Assembly (NCBI GenBank): GCA_003662515.1
Contig: QMYF01000007.1
Coordinates: 1-9,286 of the forward strand
DNA length: 9,286 bases
DNA from: Candidatus Hecatellales archaeon
GTDB lineage: Archaea; Thermoproteota; Bathyarchaeia; Hecatellales; Hecatellaceae
Direction of reading: 5' to 3'
Position 1 is the stretch's first letter. Every line of letters starts with the position of its first letter. The notes under the pieces were generated by a model. The model was not told the origin of the DNA. It was given only the letters and a program-made list of their open reading frames with translations, and ran no database searches. The position numbers and the translations under genes were made by a program. Shown here one piece after another: positions 1 through 6,813 of the stretch.

Positions 1-537
1 CCCTACGGGCGAGCCTTCCCCTTCGACGAGGTTAAAGGCAAAAACGTTTTGGCTATTGCGGGAGGCATAGGGCTTGCTCCCCTACGCTCCGTGGTAAACA
101 GGCTTCTCCACCATAAAAACGAGTTCGGCGAAATCTATGTCCTCTACGGCGACAGGAACCCCAGCCTCCTCCTCTTCAAGGAGGACCGGGAAATCTGGGC
201 TCGAGAACTCAACCTGCGGGTTATCTGCGAGGCGGCTGATGAAACTTGGAAGGGCCCCATAGGAGTGGTAACCAAGCTTCTAGAGGACCCGGATATTCCC
301 GTGGAGAACACCGTGGCCATGGTTTGCGGCCCCCCAATCATGTACAAGTTTGTATGCCGGAAACTTTTAGAGCTCGGCTTCAAGGAGGAAGACATCTACC
401 TGTCCTTCGAGCGGAGGATGAAGTGTGGAGTAGGCAAATGTCGCCACTGCAATATTGGCTCAAAATTTGTTTGCCTTCATGGCCCCGTCTTCACGCTTAA
501 GGAGGCTCGTGAACTTCATGAGTCGGGGGTGTTTTGA
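1..537 (+). CDS. hydG: Sulfhydrogenase / group 3b [NiFe] hydrogenase gamma subunit, 5'-truncated by the window edge
   Basis: This is the C-terminal 178 residues of the flavoprotein subunit that passes electrons between NAD(P)H and the hydrogenase core in the cytoplasm. The reading frame is open from base 1, so the start lies upstream; the TTG at 49 is internal, because conserved sequence (PYGRAFPF) precedes it. The nucleotide-binding half of a ferredoxin-reductase-like fold is visible: GGIGLAPLRS at window residues 21-30 and VCGPPIMYKFV further on. The end carries the PyrK/HydG [2Fe-2S] cysteine pattern C-x4-C-x2-C-x7-C, with Cys codons at 424, 439, 448 and 472, followed by HGPVF. Complete family members are near 290 aa, so roughly 110 residues (the FAD-binding barrel) should lie to the left. 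Its TGA overlaps the delta-subunit ATG, and the gamma-delta-alpha order matches the Pyrococcus-type hydBGDA operon. The beta subunit is expected just upstream. A PyrK assignment is unlikely given these neighbours. Confidence 0.9.
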   Translation, partial: PYGRAFPFDEVKGKNVLAIAGGIGLAPLRSVVNRLLHHKNEFGEIYVLYGDRNPSLLLFKEDREIWARELNLRVICEAADETWKGPIGVVTKLLEDPDIPVENTVAMVCGPPIMYKFVCRKLLELGFKEEDIYLSFERRMKCGVGKCRHCNIGSKFVCLHGPVFTLKEARELHESGVF

Positions 538-1292
538 TGGGTAAGCTTAAGGTTGCCTTTTTCGATTTTACAAGTTGCAACGGCTGTCTGCTATCCATGA
601 TAAACCATCCAGAGTTTGTTGAGGTTGTAAGCCACGTAGAGCTAGCCGATTTCAGGCTTGTTCGAAGCCTTAAGGTGGAGGGTCCCTTCGACGTAAGCTT
701 TGTGGAGGGTTATCCTGGAGACAGCCATGAAATTGAACGTTTAAAGAAGATTCGAGAACAGTCCAACATGCTAGTTGCCTTGGGAGCCTGCGCCTGCACG
801 GGAAGCATCCAGTCCATTAGAAACTTTTTCGACCTGGAAGAGGCGGCAAACTATGTCTATAAAGGCGTAAAGAAGGATATTGCGGAGGTCAAGCCTTTAG
901 ACGCCTACGTTGAGGTAGACTTCTACCTGCCGGGCTGCCCAGCCAGCGGAGCTGAAGCAGTTCAAACCTTGAAAGCCCTCCTGGTAGGCAGGAAACCTGA
1001 GATTCCCATGCACGCCGTCTGTGTTGAATGCAAGCTCAGGGAAACTGAATGTGTTCTTGTGCAGGGGATTCCCTGCCTTGGACCTGTAACTAGGGGAGGC
1101 TGCGGGGCTCCCTGCCCTGCTGCAGGCTATTTCTGCGATGGATGTCGAGGGCCATGTTCAGACCCCAATGTGGCCTCTGAAGTGGAGATTTTGAGGAAGC
1201 TTCTCGGTAAGGAGGAGATCGTCCGCCTCTTCAGGAGGTATGCTTCCCTTAAGGAGGCTTTCAAGGAGGTGGCGGAGGGGAAGGTTGAATGA
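537..1292 (+). CDS. hydD: Group 3b [NiFe] hydrogenase small (delta) subunit
   Basis: This is the iron-sulfur small subunit that wires the Ni-Fe site of the alpha subunit to the flavin subunit. It is 251 aa with no Tat signal, so it is cytoplasmic. Proximal-cluster ligands are visible: FTSCNGC (C14, C17), LGACACTGS (C85/C87) and YLPGCPASG (C134). A C-terminal cysteine-rich part follows (C162, C165, C172, C180, C189, C193, C200, C203, C207), enough for two more [4Fe-4S] clusters, as in the Pyrococcus delta subunit of about 260 aa. I chose the ATG at 537, which shares its A with the upstream TGA, over the TTG one codon earlier. A G-rich stretch (GGGGGTG, 525-531) lies at ribosome-binding distance. 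The gene ends in an ATGA overlap with the alpha subunit, so the two are translationally coupled. F420-non-reducing hydrogenase MvhG is a relative, but the PyrK-like gamma gene upstream favours group 3b. Confidence 0.93.
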   Translation: MGKLKVAFFDFTSCNGCLLSMINHPEFVEVVSHVELADFRLVRSLKVEGPFDVSFVEGYPGDSHEIERLKKIREQSNMLVALGACACTGSIQSIRNFFDLEEAANYVYKGVKKDIAEVKPLDAYVEVDFYLPGCPASGAEAVQTLKALLVGRKPEIPMHAVCVECKLRETECVLVQGIPCLGPVTRGGCGAPCPAAGYFCDGCRGPCSDPNVASEVEILRKLLGKEEIVRLFRRYASLKEAFKEVAEGKVE

Positions 1293-2563
1293 GCAGCCAT
1301 GAGGTTGAGCTTATCACGAGGGTTGAAGGCCACGCTGTCTACGCTGTCGACCTGGAGAAAGGTGAGGTTAAAAGCGTAAGGTTCGCCCCCGTGGAGGGAG
1401 CCAGACTTTTCGAAGCATGGCTTAGACAGCGCCACTACGACGAAGTATACTTTTTCGCTTCGAGAATCTGCGGTTTCTGCCCGGTTTCCCACAACCTCGC
1501 CTCGGTTAAGGCTGTTGAGGCGGCTCTTCAGGTTCAGCCCTCCGAGCAGACGGTTAAGCTGCGGAAAATCATGAACTTTGGAGAGCATCTTCAAAGCCAC
1601 TGCATCCATGTCTTCTTCCTTTCCCTGCCAGACTTTGTGGGTGCCGAAAGCGCCTTCGCCCTCCTACCCCAGTATGGAGAGGAAGTTAAGGCTGCCGTAG
1701 AGTTCAGAGACCACGCCAACTATCTGATTGAGGCTGTTGGAGGGAGACCTGTCCACCCCATGGCCACCGCTGTTGGAGGCTTTCGAAGGCTTCCAACCCC
1801 AACACAGATAGCCGAAATGCTTTCCAGAGCCAGGCAGATGAAGAAGCTTTTAGAAAAGCTGGTAGACTTCTACAGTAAAGCGAAGGTTCCAGAGTTTTCG
1901 AGGGAAACAGAGTATCTTGGCCTTCAAAGCCAGCTGGAATATGCCCTCTACGATGGCTGTCTTGCCTCCACTAAGGGCTTTAAAGCTGAGGTTGAAGCCT
2001 ACAAGCAGCATATAGAGGAGGAGGTTCGCGAATACTCTACAGCCAAGTATTACACTAGGGAGGGTAAACCCTTCATGGTGGGCGCCCTAGCCAGGTTCAA
2101 CCTAAACTATGACCAGCTCAGCGACGACGCTAAGGAAACCGCTGAAACCCTAGGCTTAAAACATCCAACCTACAACTCCTTCCATAACACTACGGCGCAG
2201 CTGGTCGAAATGGTTCACGACGTAGACGAGGTTCTGAAAATCCTTGAAGAATTTCAGGATTCAGGGCTGAAGGATGAGCGGCCTCCCAAGGTTGAGGTGA
2301 AGCCGGGTAAGGGGACGGCGAGTGTGGAGGCTCCAAGGGGAACCCTAATTCACTCCTACGAGATGGATGGAAACGGCTTGCTGCGTGAGGTGGACATAGT
2401 TACGCCTACAGCCATGAGCCTGAACAATGTTGAAGCCGACATGCGGGTGCTGGTAAAGGAGAACCTAAACCTTCCAAGGGAAAAGCTTGCCAGCCTTGTT
2501 GAAGCCCTAATTCGAGCCTATGACCCGTGCATTTCCTGCTCAGTCCACTTCCTCAGAAAATAG
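1289..2563 (+). CDS. hydA: Group 3b [NiFe] hydrogenase large (alpha) subunit, catalytic
   Basis: This is the catalytic subunit holding the Ni-Fe(CN)2CO site, carrying out reversible H2 oxidation coupled to NAD(P). The Pyrococcus homologues also reduce sulfur or polysulfide. It is 424 aa, close to the 428 aa of the Pyrococcus protein. The N-terminal RVEGH (11-15) leads to the L1 motif RICGFCPVSH (C61, C64, H68). The C-terminal L2 motif DPCISCSVH (C414, C417, H420) is followed by only four residues, FLRK. Large subunits are normally matured by cleavage after the L2 histidine, so the leaving peptide would be a tetrapeptide; the Pyrococcus soluble hydrogenase is known for a similarly short tail. 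All four nickel-binding cysteines are present. The start ATG overlaps the delta stop (ATGA). No hyp maturation gene or maturation protease lies in this window. The gene ends the operon and faces endA across 16 nt. Confidence 0.95.
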   Translation: MSSHEVELITRVEGHAVYAVDLEKGEVKSVRFAPVEGARLFEAWLRQRHYDEVYFFASRICGFCPVSHNLASVKAVEAALQVQPSEQTVKLRKIMNFGEHLQSHCIHVFFLSLPDFVGAESAFALLPQYGEEVKAAVEFRDHANYLIEAVGGRPVHPMATAVGGFRRLPTPTQIAEMLSRARQMKKLLEKLVDFYSKAKVPEFSRETEYLGLQSQLEYALYDGCLASTKGFKAEVEAYKQHIEEEVREYSTAKYYTREGKPFMVGALARFNLNYDQLSDDAKETAETLGLKHPTYNSFHNTTAQLVEMVHDVDEVLKILEEFQDSGLKDERPPKVEVKPGKGTASVEAPRGTLIHSYEMDGNGLLREVDIVTPTAMSLNNVEADMRVLVKENLNLPREKLASLVEALIRAYDPCISCSVHFLRK

Positions 2564-2580
2564 TCTTTCTTTCCCCCTTT
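2564..2580 (+). terminator. Pyrimidine tract between convergent hydA and endA, possible archaeal terminator
   Basis: Immediately after the hydA TAG, the top strand reads TCTTTCTTTCCCCCTTT, an uninterrupted pyrimidine run filling the whole gap before the endA stop. Archaeal polymerase often stops on T-rich non-template-strand tracts without a hairpin. The C5 block makes this weaker than a clean T-run. No inverted repeat was seen. Confidence 0.35.
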
Positions 2581-3137
2581 CAGGGCTTCCACCACTTAAA
2601 CATGAGGTAGAAGATTTCTCCGGTTTTAAGGTTTGGAACGGCGATTATGAAACGTTTACGGACCGCGGTGGCCAGTCTTCCTGAACGCACCAGCTCGGGG
2701 GCGCCTACCAGGTCTGAAGGCTTCCTCACCTCAACCAGGTAGGGTGCATGGTCTATCCCGGGACCCTGCTGGTAAACAGCGAAGTCGCATCCAAACTTTA
2801 TGCCAGGCTGAACGATGAAACCCTTCTCGCGGAGGTCCCTGTAGACCAAATATTTCAGCTTGAAGTCACGGTAGGCTTTGAGGGCAGCCCTTTTAAGCCT
2901 CGCCGGAGAAATCTTCCTCCCATTTTTATACACTTCGAGAACTCCTTTTTCGGCTAGGTATGCTCCCTCAAGGAGGTCTAAAAGCAGGGGGGCAGCGAAG
3001 TCGGGGGTTTTCGGCTTAGAGATCCCTAGAGGTTTCCCATAATAGCCTAGCCTGTAGAGGCTTCGAGCCTCCTCAAGGTTTGAGACCAGAAGCCGATCCT
3101 CAACCAGCTGAGCCTTAAACTTGGGTTTCCCCTCCAT
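2580..3137 (-). CDS. endA: tRNA-splicing endonuclease, catalytic subunit EndA
   Basis: This enzyme cuts introns from pre-tRNA (and rRNA precursors) at bulge-helix-bulge structures. The 185-aa protein has the N-terminal domain of archaeal EndA (LVSNLEEARSLYRLGYYGKP) and the C-terminal nuclease domain. The catalytic triad is intact: Y122 in FAVYQQGPG, H130 in DHAPY and K161 in AVRKRFIIAV. The size fits a one-domain subunit, as in homotetrameric or alpha2-beta2 enzymes, and not the fused euryarchaeal form of about 350 aa. The stretch GISKPKTPDF (38-47) resembles, from memory, the crenarchaeal loop with a key lysine that widens substrate range; this is inference. It starts at ATG 3137 with a GAGG ribosome site overlapping the stop of the upstream PhoU-like gene, 12 nt away, so the two are probably co-transcribed. 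A beta (structural) subunit would have to be elsewhere. Confidence 0.92.
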   Translation of the reverse strand: MEGKPKFKAQLVEDRLLVSNLEEARSLYRLGYYGKPLGISKPKTPDFAAPLLLDLLEGAYLAEKGVLEVYKNGRKISPARLKRAALKAYRDFKLKYLVYRDLREKGFIVQPGIKFGCDFAVYQQGPGIDHAPYLVEVRKPSDLVGAPELVRSGRLATAVRKRFIIAVPNLKTGEIFYLMFKWWKP

Positions 3138-3149
3138 TCTCGGTCTTCC

Positions 3150-3809
3150 TCAAGCCGTCATGGCTATGATGCGGACTATGTCGGCTACTTCTTCAGCCAC
3201 GTCGGCTACATCCTCCAGGAAGACGGCTACCTCCCTTAGGAGGAACATTACTGGAAGGCTTACTCCACTTGAAATAATTTTCAAGTCCACCTTACGGTAA
3301 ATGCTGTCTACGGTTTTCTCTGAAGCCTCCACTTCTAGGGCTATCTCCATAACCTTGGAGGCTCCATACCTGAGGGCTAAAATCAGGTCTCTAAGCCTTA
3401 TCAGGGAGTTTAGGGAGGCTTCAGCCAGGTTTTCCATCTCCTTTAAAACCTCTTTGGGAACCTCCCATCTCCGCTTAGCCATTTCAGCCAGCCTGTAAGA
3501 GATGCCTCCACAATAGTCAGCTATCTTGTTAATTCCAGCTGAAAGATTGATAAAGTCGTCACGGTTCACCAGCATTTCACCGAGCTCGGCTATCTCCTGC
3601 ATTATCGCCCTTTTAACCTCCCAGGCTTTTTCCACGTGGAAGGTTATGTCAGCATGGTGCTGGAGAACCTTATTTTCATCCTCGTTCTGGTAGGCGCTAA
3701 ACATAATGCATATGGTGCGAAGAGCATCCAGAGCCTTCCTAACGTGGTCTTGGCAAAGCTCTAAAATGCGTCTTCGAGTCTGCTCGACAGTTTCTCTTGG
3801 AAAGGTCAT
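3150..3809 (-). CDS. DUF47 / PhoU-like protein
   Basis: This is a soluble, all-helical protein of 219 aa with no membrane segment. It resembles the DUF47 (TIGR00153, COG1392) branch of the PhoU family, implicated in phosphate-transport regulation and often paired with PiT phosphate permeases. Two helical halves are visible. The first contains an acidic signature around NRDDFINLSAGINKIADY. The second contains EASEKTVDSIYRKV and, near the end, LEDVADVAEEVADI. These repeated E/D-x3-D patterns bind metal in PhoU proteins. I chose ATG 3809 over the in-frame TTG at 3815, because a GAGGG lies 6 nt before the ATG but abuts the TTG. A TATA-like element (3842-3849, minus strand) lies 33 nt further up. 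Downstream endA follows after 12 nt. No phosphate permease is in the window, so the phosphate role is inferred from the family only. Confidence 0.8.
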   Translation of the reverse strand: MTFPRETVEQTRRRILELCQDHVRKALDALRTICIMFSAYQNEDENKVLQHHADITFHVEKAWEVKRAIMQEIAELGEMLVNRDDFINLSAGINKIADYCGGISYRLAEMAKRRWEVPKEVLKEMENLAEASLNSLIRLRDLILALRYGASKVMEIALEVEASEKTVDSIYRKVDLKIISSGVSLPVMFLLREVAVFLEDVADVAEEVADIVRIIAMTA

Positions 3810-3841
3810 AGCCAACCCTCAAAAGCCTATACTGGCTAAAA

Positions 3842-3849
3842 CTTATAGG
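3842..3849 (-). promoter_or_regulatory. TATA-like box for the PhoU-like/endA operon
   Basis: The minus strand reads CCTATAAG here, 33 nt before the ATG at 3809. A transcript starting about 25 nt downstream would have a leader of roughly 10 nt that still contains the GAGGG ribosome site. This was judged by eye. Confidence 0.45.
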
Positions 3850-3859
3850 ACTAGAGGGG

Positions 3860-3867
3860 TTTAAAAG
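3860..3867 (+). promoter_or_regulatory. TATA-like box for the yjbQ-family gene
   Basis: The plus strand reads TTTAAAAG behind a purine-rich AGAGGGG that could serve as a B-recognition element. It lies 43 nt before the TTG start at 3910, predicting a leader of about 20 nt that carries the GAGGTG ribosome site (3895-3900). It shares the 100-nt divergent gap 3810-3909 with the opposite promoter. Confidence 0.4.
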
Positions 3868-3909
3868 AATAGCGAACTCTTTTAATTTTCGCTTTGAGGT
3901 GGGAAGCCT

Positions 3910-4323
3910 TTGAAAGTGTATTTTCAAGATTTAACCGTTCACAGCAGTAAGAGGTTTGAGCTGATAGACATAACCTGGAAGGTTGAGGAGGCTGTAGCTG
4001 CCTCTGGAATCAGAAACGGTTTATGTTTGGTTTATGCCCCTCATGCTACGGCAGCCATCATAGCCAACGAACATGAGTCAGGCCTCCTTTACGACCTTCT
4101 AGCAAAGGTTAGAGAGCTTTTCCCGGAAGGTGCAGGATACAGGCATGACCGCATAGATGATAATGCTCACGCCCACCTAGCCTCCGCCTTCCTAGCCTCC
4201 TCGAGAATCTTCCCTGTTCGAGATGGAAGACTTGTGAGGGGAACCTGGCAGAACATTCTCCTCGTGGAAGCGGACGGGCCTAGAACTCGAAGAGTTGTTG
4301 TTGAGGTTTTGGGTGAAAGTTAA
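3910..4323 (+). CDS. YjbQ family protein (UPF0047), possible secondary thiamine-phosphate synthase
   Basis: This is a small cytoplasmic protein of 137 aa, the usual length for UPF0047. Family landmarks run the whole length: APHATAAIIANE (44-55), the conserved histidine cluster YRHD and DNAHAHL (H79, H87, H89), the signature LVRGTWQN (GTWQ at 111-114) and EADGPRTRRV (120-129). E. coli YjbQ has weak thiamine phosphate synthase activity, but the physiological role in archaea is not settled. The histidines suggest a metal or phosphate site. The start is TTG at 3910, with GAGGTG 9 nt upstream; the GTG two codons later is a poorer fit. It is a single-gene unit, and its TAA overlaps the stop codon of the convergent glycyl-tRNA synthetase gene. 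No thiamine gene apart from the distant ThiI-like one is in the window. Confidence 0.88.
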   Translation: MKVYFQDLTVHSSKRFELIDITWKVEEAVAASGIRNGLCLVYAPHATAAIIANEHESGLLYDLLAKVRELFPEGAGYRHDRIDDNAHAHLASAFLASSRIFPVRDGRLVRGTWQNILLVEADGPRTRRVVVEVLGES

Positions 4324-6080
4324 CCTGAGGTTTGGAGAGGCTCGCCAGCCTTCTCGAAAGAGATTTCCCCGCGGAAGAGGCTTCGCAACACTTTGGGAAG
4401 CCTGCCTGCTGGAACTCGAACCTGCTTCCAGGTGTCCCTGTCCCGGAGGGTAACCGTCTCATCTTTGAGGGTTTGATAGTCCACGGTTACCGCGTAGGGT
4501 GTTCCAATTTCATCCATCCGGGCGTAGCGTCGGCCAATGCTGCCTGACTCGTCATACTCCACGGTGAAGCCTTCCCGTAGGAGGCTCAAATAGATTTCCC
4601 TGGCTTTCTCCGGAAGCCCATCTTTATTCATGAGGGGGAACACCGCCACCTCAATAGGCGCTAAATCGCGGGGAAGCCTTAAAACCACGCGGTCTCCACG
4701 CTCCGTGTAGGCGTATTCTAAGGTTACATAGAGCAGTCTGTCCAGGCCGAAGGAAGGCTCCACCACGCTAGGCAGAATCCTCTCCCCTTTCTCTTCAACC
4801 TCCTCCTCAACTACCTCTACATGCTCCCTGGTTAGCTCGAAGGTTTCCCCGTTACTTTTGAGCTGGTAAACGCCTTCCCGGCTTAAGGCTTCAGCCACCT
4901 CTTCAGCTGGTGTAACCTCCAAAAGCCTCAAGATTAAAGTTGCCTTGTCTTTGAAGGATGCTCCCAGCCGGGCCTTGTCAACCTTAAGCCTCAGCCTTTT
5001 AACCTTTCTGGCTTCCCCGTAGGGGACGAATACGCGTAGGTCTTCTCCGCTATGGGCCATATGCATTTTCAGGTCGTAGTCGGTGCGCCAGGCGTGGCCT
5101 GAAACCTCTACGTAGCCCCAGCGGGAAAGCTTCACCACTTGGTCGTAGGTTTGCGCTGAATAGTGGGCTCGCTCGCCGGGAAGTTTCTCTCTGAAATACT
5201 GGTTTTCGTCTGGGACTCCTAACTCGTTTAGGAAATGTTTCGCCCTAACCATGAAGTAGGCTGACCATTCAGCCTTAATGTAGCCTCGGTCTAAGGCTTC
5301 AGCCACCGTGACCTCTACAGGCTCCTCCACCCCCCTCTTAATCAGCTCTTCCGGAAGCAGTCTAAGCTTCTCCCCTAAAACTTCGCTTAGCTTCGGGCAT
5401 TCAGGCTTCTTAGGGTTGAAGAAGAACTCGAACTCCATAATGGTGAACTCTCTAAGCCTCACAGGCCCCTGCCTAGGTGAAATCTCGTTTCTGAAGCAGC
5501 GTCCCACCTGAGCCGCCCCAAAGGGAAGCTTCCCCCTAACCAGGTCGTAGAGACGTTTAAAGTTGACAAACATTCCCTGAGCGGTTTCAGGCCTCAGAAA
5601 GCCAACATGCTCGCTGTAGGGGCCTATGGTGGTTTTGAAAAGCTCGTTGAAGGCTTGAGGCTGCTCAAGCTCGCCTCCACATTCTGGACAGCGCACCCCA
5701 TGCTCGGCTAAAAGCCTCCCCAACTCTTCCAAGGTTAAGCCTTCCCCGGAAATTTTAGCCTGCTCCTCAAGCAGATGGTCAGCCCGCCATTTTCTCCCAC
5801 ATTTTTTACAAGTGGTTATAGGGTCTGTGAAATGGGCGGTGTGGCCTGAAGCCTTAAACACGATTTCCGGAGCCACAATCGCCGAATCGATGAGCACCAC
5901 GTTCTCCCTACGCACAAACCAGTCTATCCATTTCTGTTCAAGTTTACGTTTGAGGAGGCTTCCCAGAGGCCCGTAATCTAGGAAGCCTGCCTCTCCACCG
6001 TAGATTTCATAGGAGGGCCAGAAGAAGCCTCTCCTCTTAGCCAGCTCTATGACCTTCTGATACTTGTCAGGTTCGCTCAA
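4320..6080 (-). CDS. glyS: Glycyl-tRNA synthetase, archaeal/eukaryotic alpha2 type
   Basis: This class II aminoacyl-tRNA synthetase charges tRNA-Gly in the cytoplasm. It is full length at 586 aa. The N-terminus (ELAKRRGFFWPSYEIYGG) is typical and is followed by DYGPLG (35-40). A zinc-ribbon-like insertion has C91, C94, C131 and C134. RPETAQGMF lies at 163-171, motif 2 (GRCFRNEISPRQGPVRLREF) at 193-212, and motif 3 (PSFGLDRLL) at 442-450. The C-terminal anticodon-binding domain spans about 475-570 and contains GSIGRRYARMDEIGTPY. The start must be TTG at 6080: an in-frame TGA sits at 6087-6089, and there is no other start codon before the conserved N-terminus. A GAGGAGG almost touches the TTG, and a second purine-rich block lies about 11 nt upstream. 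The gene stands alone in its own transcription unit. The gene is sometimes labelled glyQS or glyS. Confidence 0.97.
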   Translation of the reverse strand: MSEPDKYQKVIELAKRRGFFWPSYEIYGGEAGFLDYGPLGSLLKRKLEQKWIDWFVRRENVVLIDSAIVAPEIVFKASGHTAHFTDPITTCKKCGRKWRADHLLEEQAKISGEGLTLEELGRLLAEHGVRCPECGGELEQPQAFNELFKTTIGPYSEHVGFLRPETAQGMFVNFKRLYDLVRGKLPFGAAQVGRCFRNEISPRQGPVRLREFTIMEFEFFFNPKKPECPKLSEVLGEKLRLLPEELIKRGVEEPVEVTVAEALDRGYIKAEWSAYFMVRAKHFLNELGVPDENQYFREKLPGERAHYSAQTYDQVVKLSRWGYVEVSGHAWRTDYDLKMHMAHSGEDLRVFVPYGEARKVKRLRLKVDKARLGASFKDKATLILRLLEVTPAEEVAEALSREGVYQLKSNGETFELTREHVEVVEEEVEEKGERILPSVVEPSFGLDRLLYVTLEYAYTERGDRVVLRLPRDLAPIEVAVFPLMNKDGLPEKAREIYLSLLREGFTVEYDESGSIGRRYARMDEIGTPYAVTVDYQTLKDETVTLRDRDTWKQVRVPAGRLPKVLRSLFRGEISFEKAGEPLQTSG

Positions 6081-6121
6081 GCCTCCTCAGCCTCTTCTCC
6101 CTAGCTTACCGTGAAGGGGAA

Positions 6122-6132
6122 GATAAATTATT
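6122..6132. promoter_or_regulatory. Shared AT-rich element between divergent glyS and marC-family genes
   Basis: The plus strand reads GATAAATTATT and the minus strand starts TAATTTATC, both acceptable archaeal TATA boxes. On the minus strand it is about 45 nt before the glyS TTG. On the plus strand it is about 50 nt before the ATG at 6178, but it touches the alternative ATG at 6133, which argues against that start. It is the only AT-rich block in the gap. Confidence 0.4.
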
Positions 6133-6177
6133 ATGGTTGTCTTCACCCTTAGTAGTTTACCTTTTCGGGTGGCCTGC

Positions 6178-6810
6178 ATGGTTTACGACGCCCTAACGGC
6201 GGGAGACCTGGCAAGCTTCCTCCAAGCCTTCATCATGCTCTTCGCCATTTTCGACCCTATAGGAAACCTTCCCATCTTCTTCTCGCTTACCTCCGAGCTT
6301 CCTGAAGAGGAACGGAGGAAGGTGGCAGCCCGATCTTCGCTGGTAGCCCTCCTCATCCTGCTGGTTTTCGCCTATGGAGGCATTTACATTCTAAGCCTCC
6401 TCCAAATAACCTTGAACGACTTCAAAATTGTCAGCGGAATAATCCTGCTGATTTTCGCTGTGGAATATGTTTTGGGGAGGGGGGAGAAACGCTACAAGAC
6501 AGCTGGGAAACCTGAGGAGATAGCTGTTTTCCCGCTGGCTACACCGCTTCTGGCAGGCCCGGGAAGCATAAGCGTGGTCATGTTGACGGTTAACCCGCCC
6601 TTTGGACCTTTAACCACCCTGGTAATCATAGTTCTAAACGTTTTGATCGCTTGGTTTGTTTTAAGCCTAGGTTCAAAGCTTAGAGGCCTCCTAGGCTATC
6701 AGGGAGCCACCATTATCTCGCGGATTATGGGGTTAATCATAGGGGCGATAGCTGTAGCCTTCATTAGAGACGGAATCGTAGGGGTGCTGGAAAGCCTGGA
6801 AGAAGCCTAA
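6178..6810 (+). CDS. MarC family (NAAT / UPF0056) integral membrane protein
   Basis: This is a predicted six-helix inner-membrane protein of 210 aa from the chosen ATG. MarC-family marks are clear: LFAIFDPIGNLPIFF in the first helix, FPLATPLLAGPGSIS in the middle, and RIMGLIIGAIAVAFIRDGI in the last helix. Approximate membrane segments are residues 11-36, 51-72, 83-98, 113-133, 139-160 and 176-198. One archaeal member (SnatA of a Thermococcus) was reported to move neutral amino acids; the old link to multiple antibiotic resistance in bacteria is not supported, so the substrate is uncertain. The ORF can be extended to an ATG at 6133. I prefer 6178, because GGGTGG lies 5 nt upstream, the extra 15 residues look non-conserved, and the only TATA-like element directly precedes 6133. 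The gene converges with the HisA-like gene with a 3-nt gap. It has no same-strand partner. Confidence 0.88.
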   Translation: MVYDALTAGDLASFLQAFIMLFAIFDPIGNLPIFFSLTSELPEEERRKVAARSSLVALLILLVFAYGGIYILSLLQITLNDFKIVSGIILLIFAVEYVLGRGEKRYKTAGKPEEIAVFPLATPLLAGPGSISVVMLTVNPPFGPLTTLVIIVLNVLIAWFVLSLGSKLRGLLGYQGATIISRIMGLIIGAIAVAFIRDGIVGVLESLEEA

Positions 6811-6813
6811 CAG

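Noticed and set aside
1127..1609. 160-codon open frame on the minus strand across the hydD/hydA junction
   Set aside because: It is fully antisense to two genes with unmistakable hydrogenase motifs, and its translation shows no recognisable domain.
3739..3927. Minus-strand open frame spanning the divergent promoter gap
   Set aside because: It overlaps the PhoU-like gene in another frame and the yjbQ start on the other strand. It has low-complexity composition, and the gap is better explained by two promoters.
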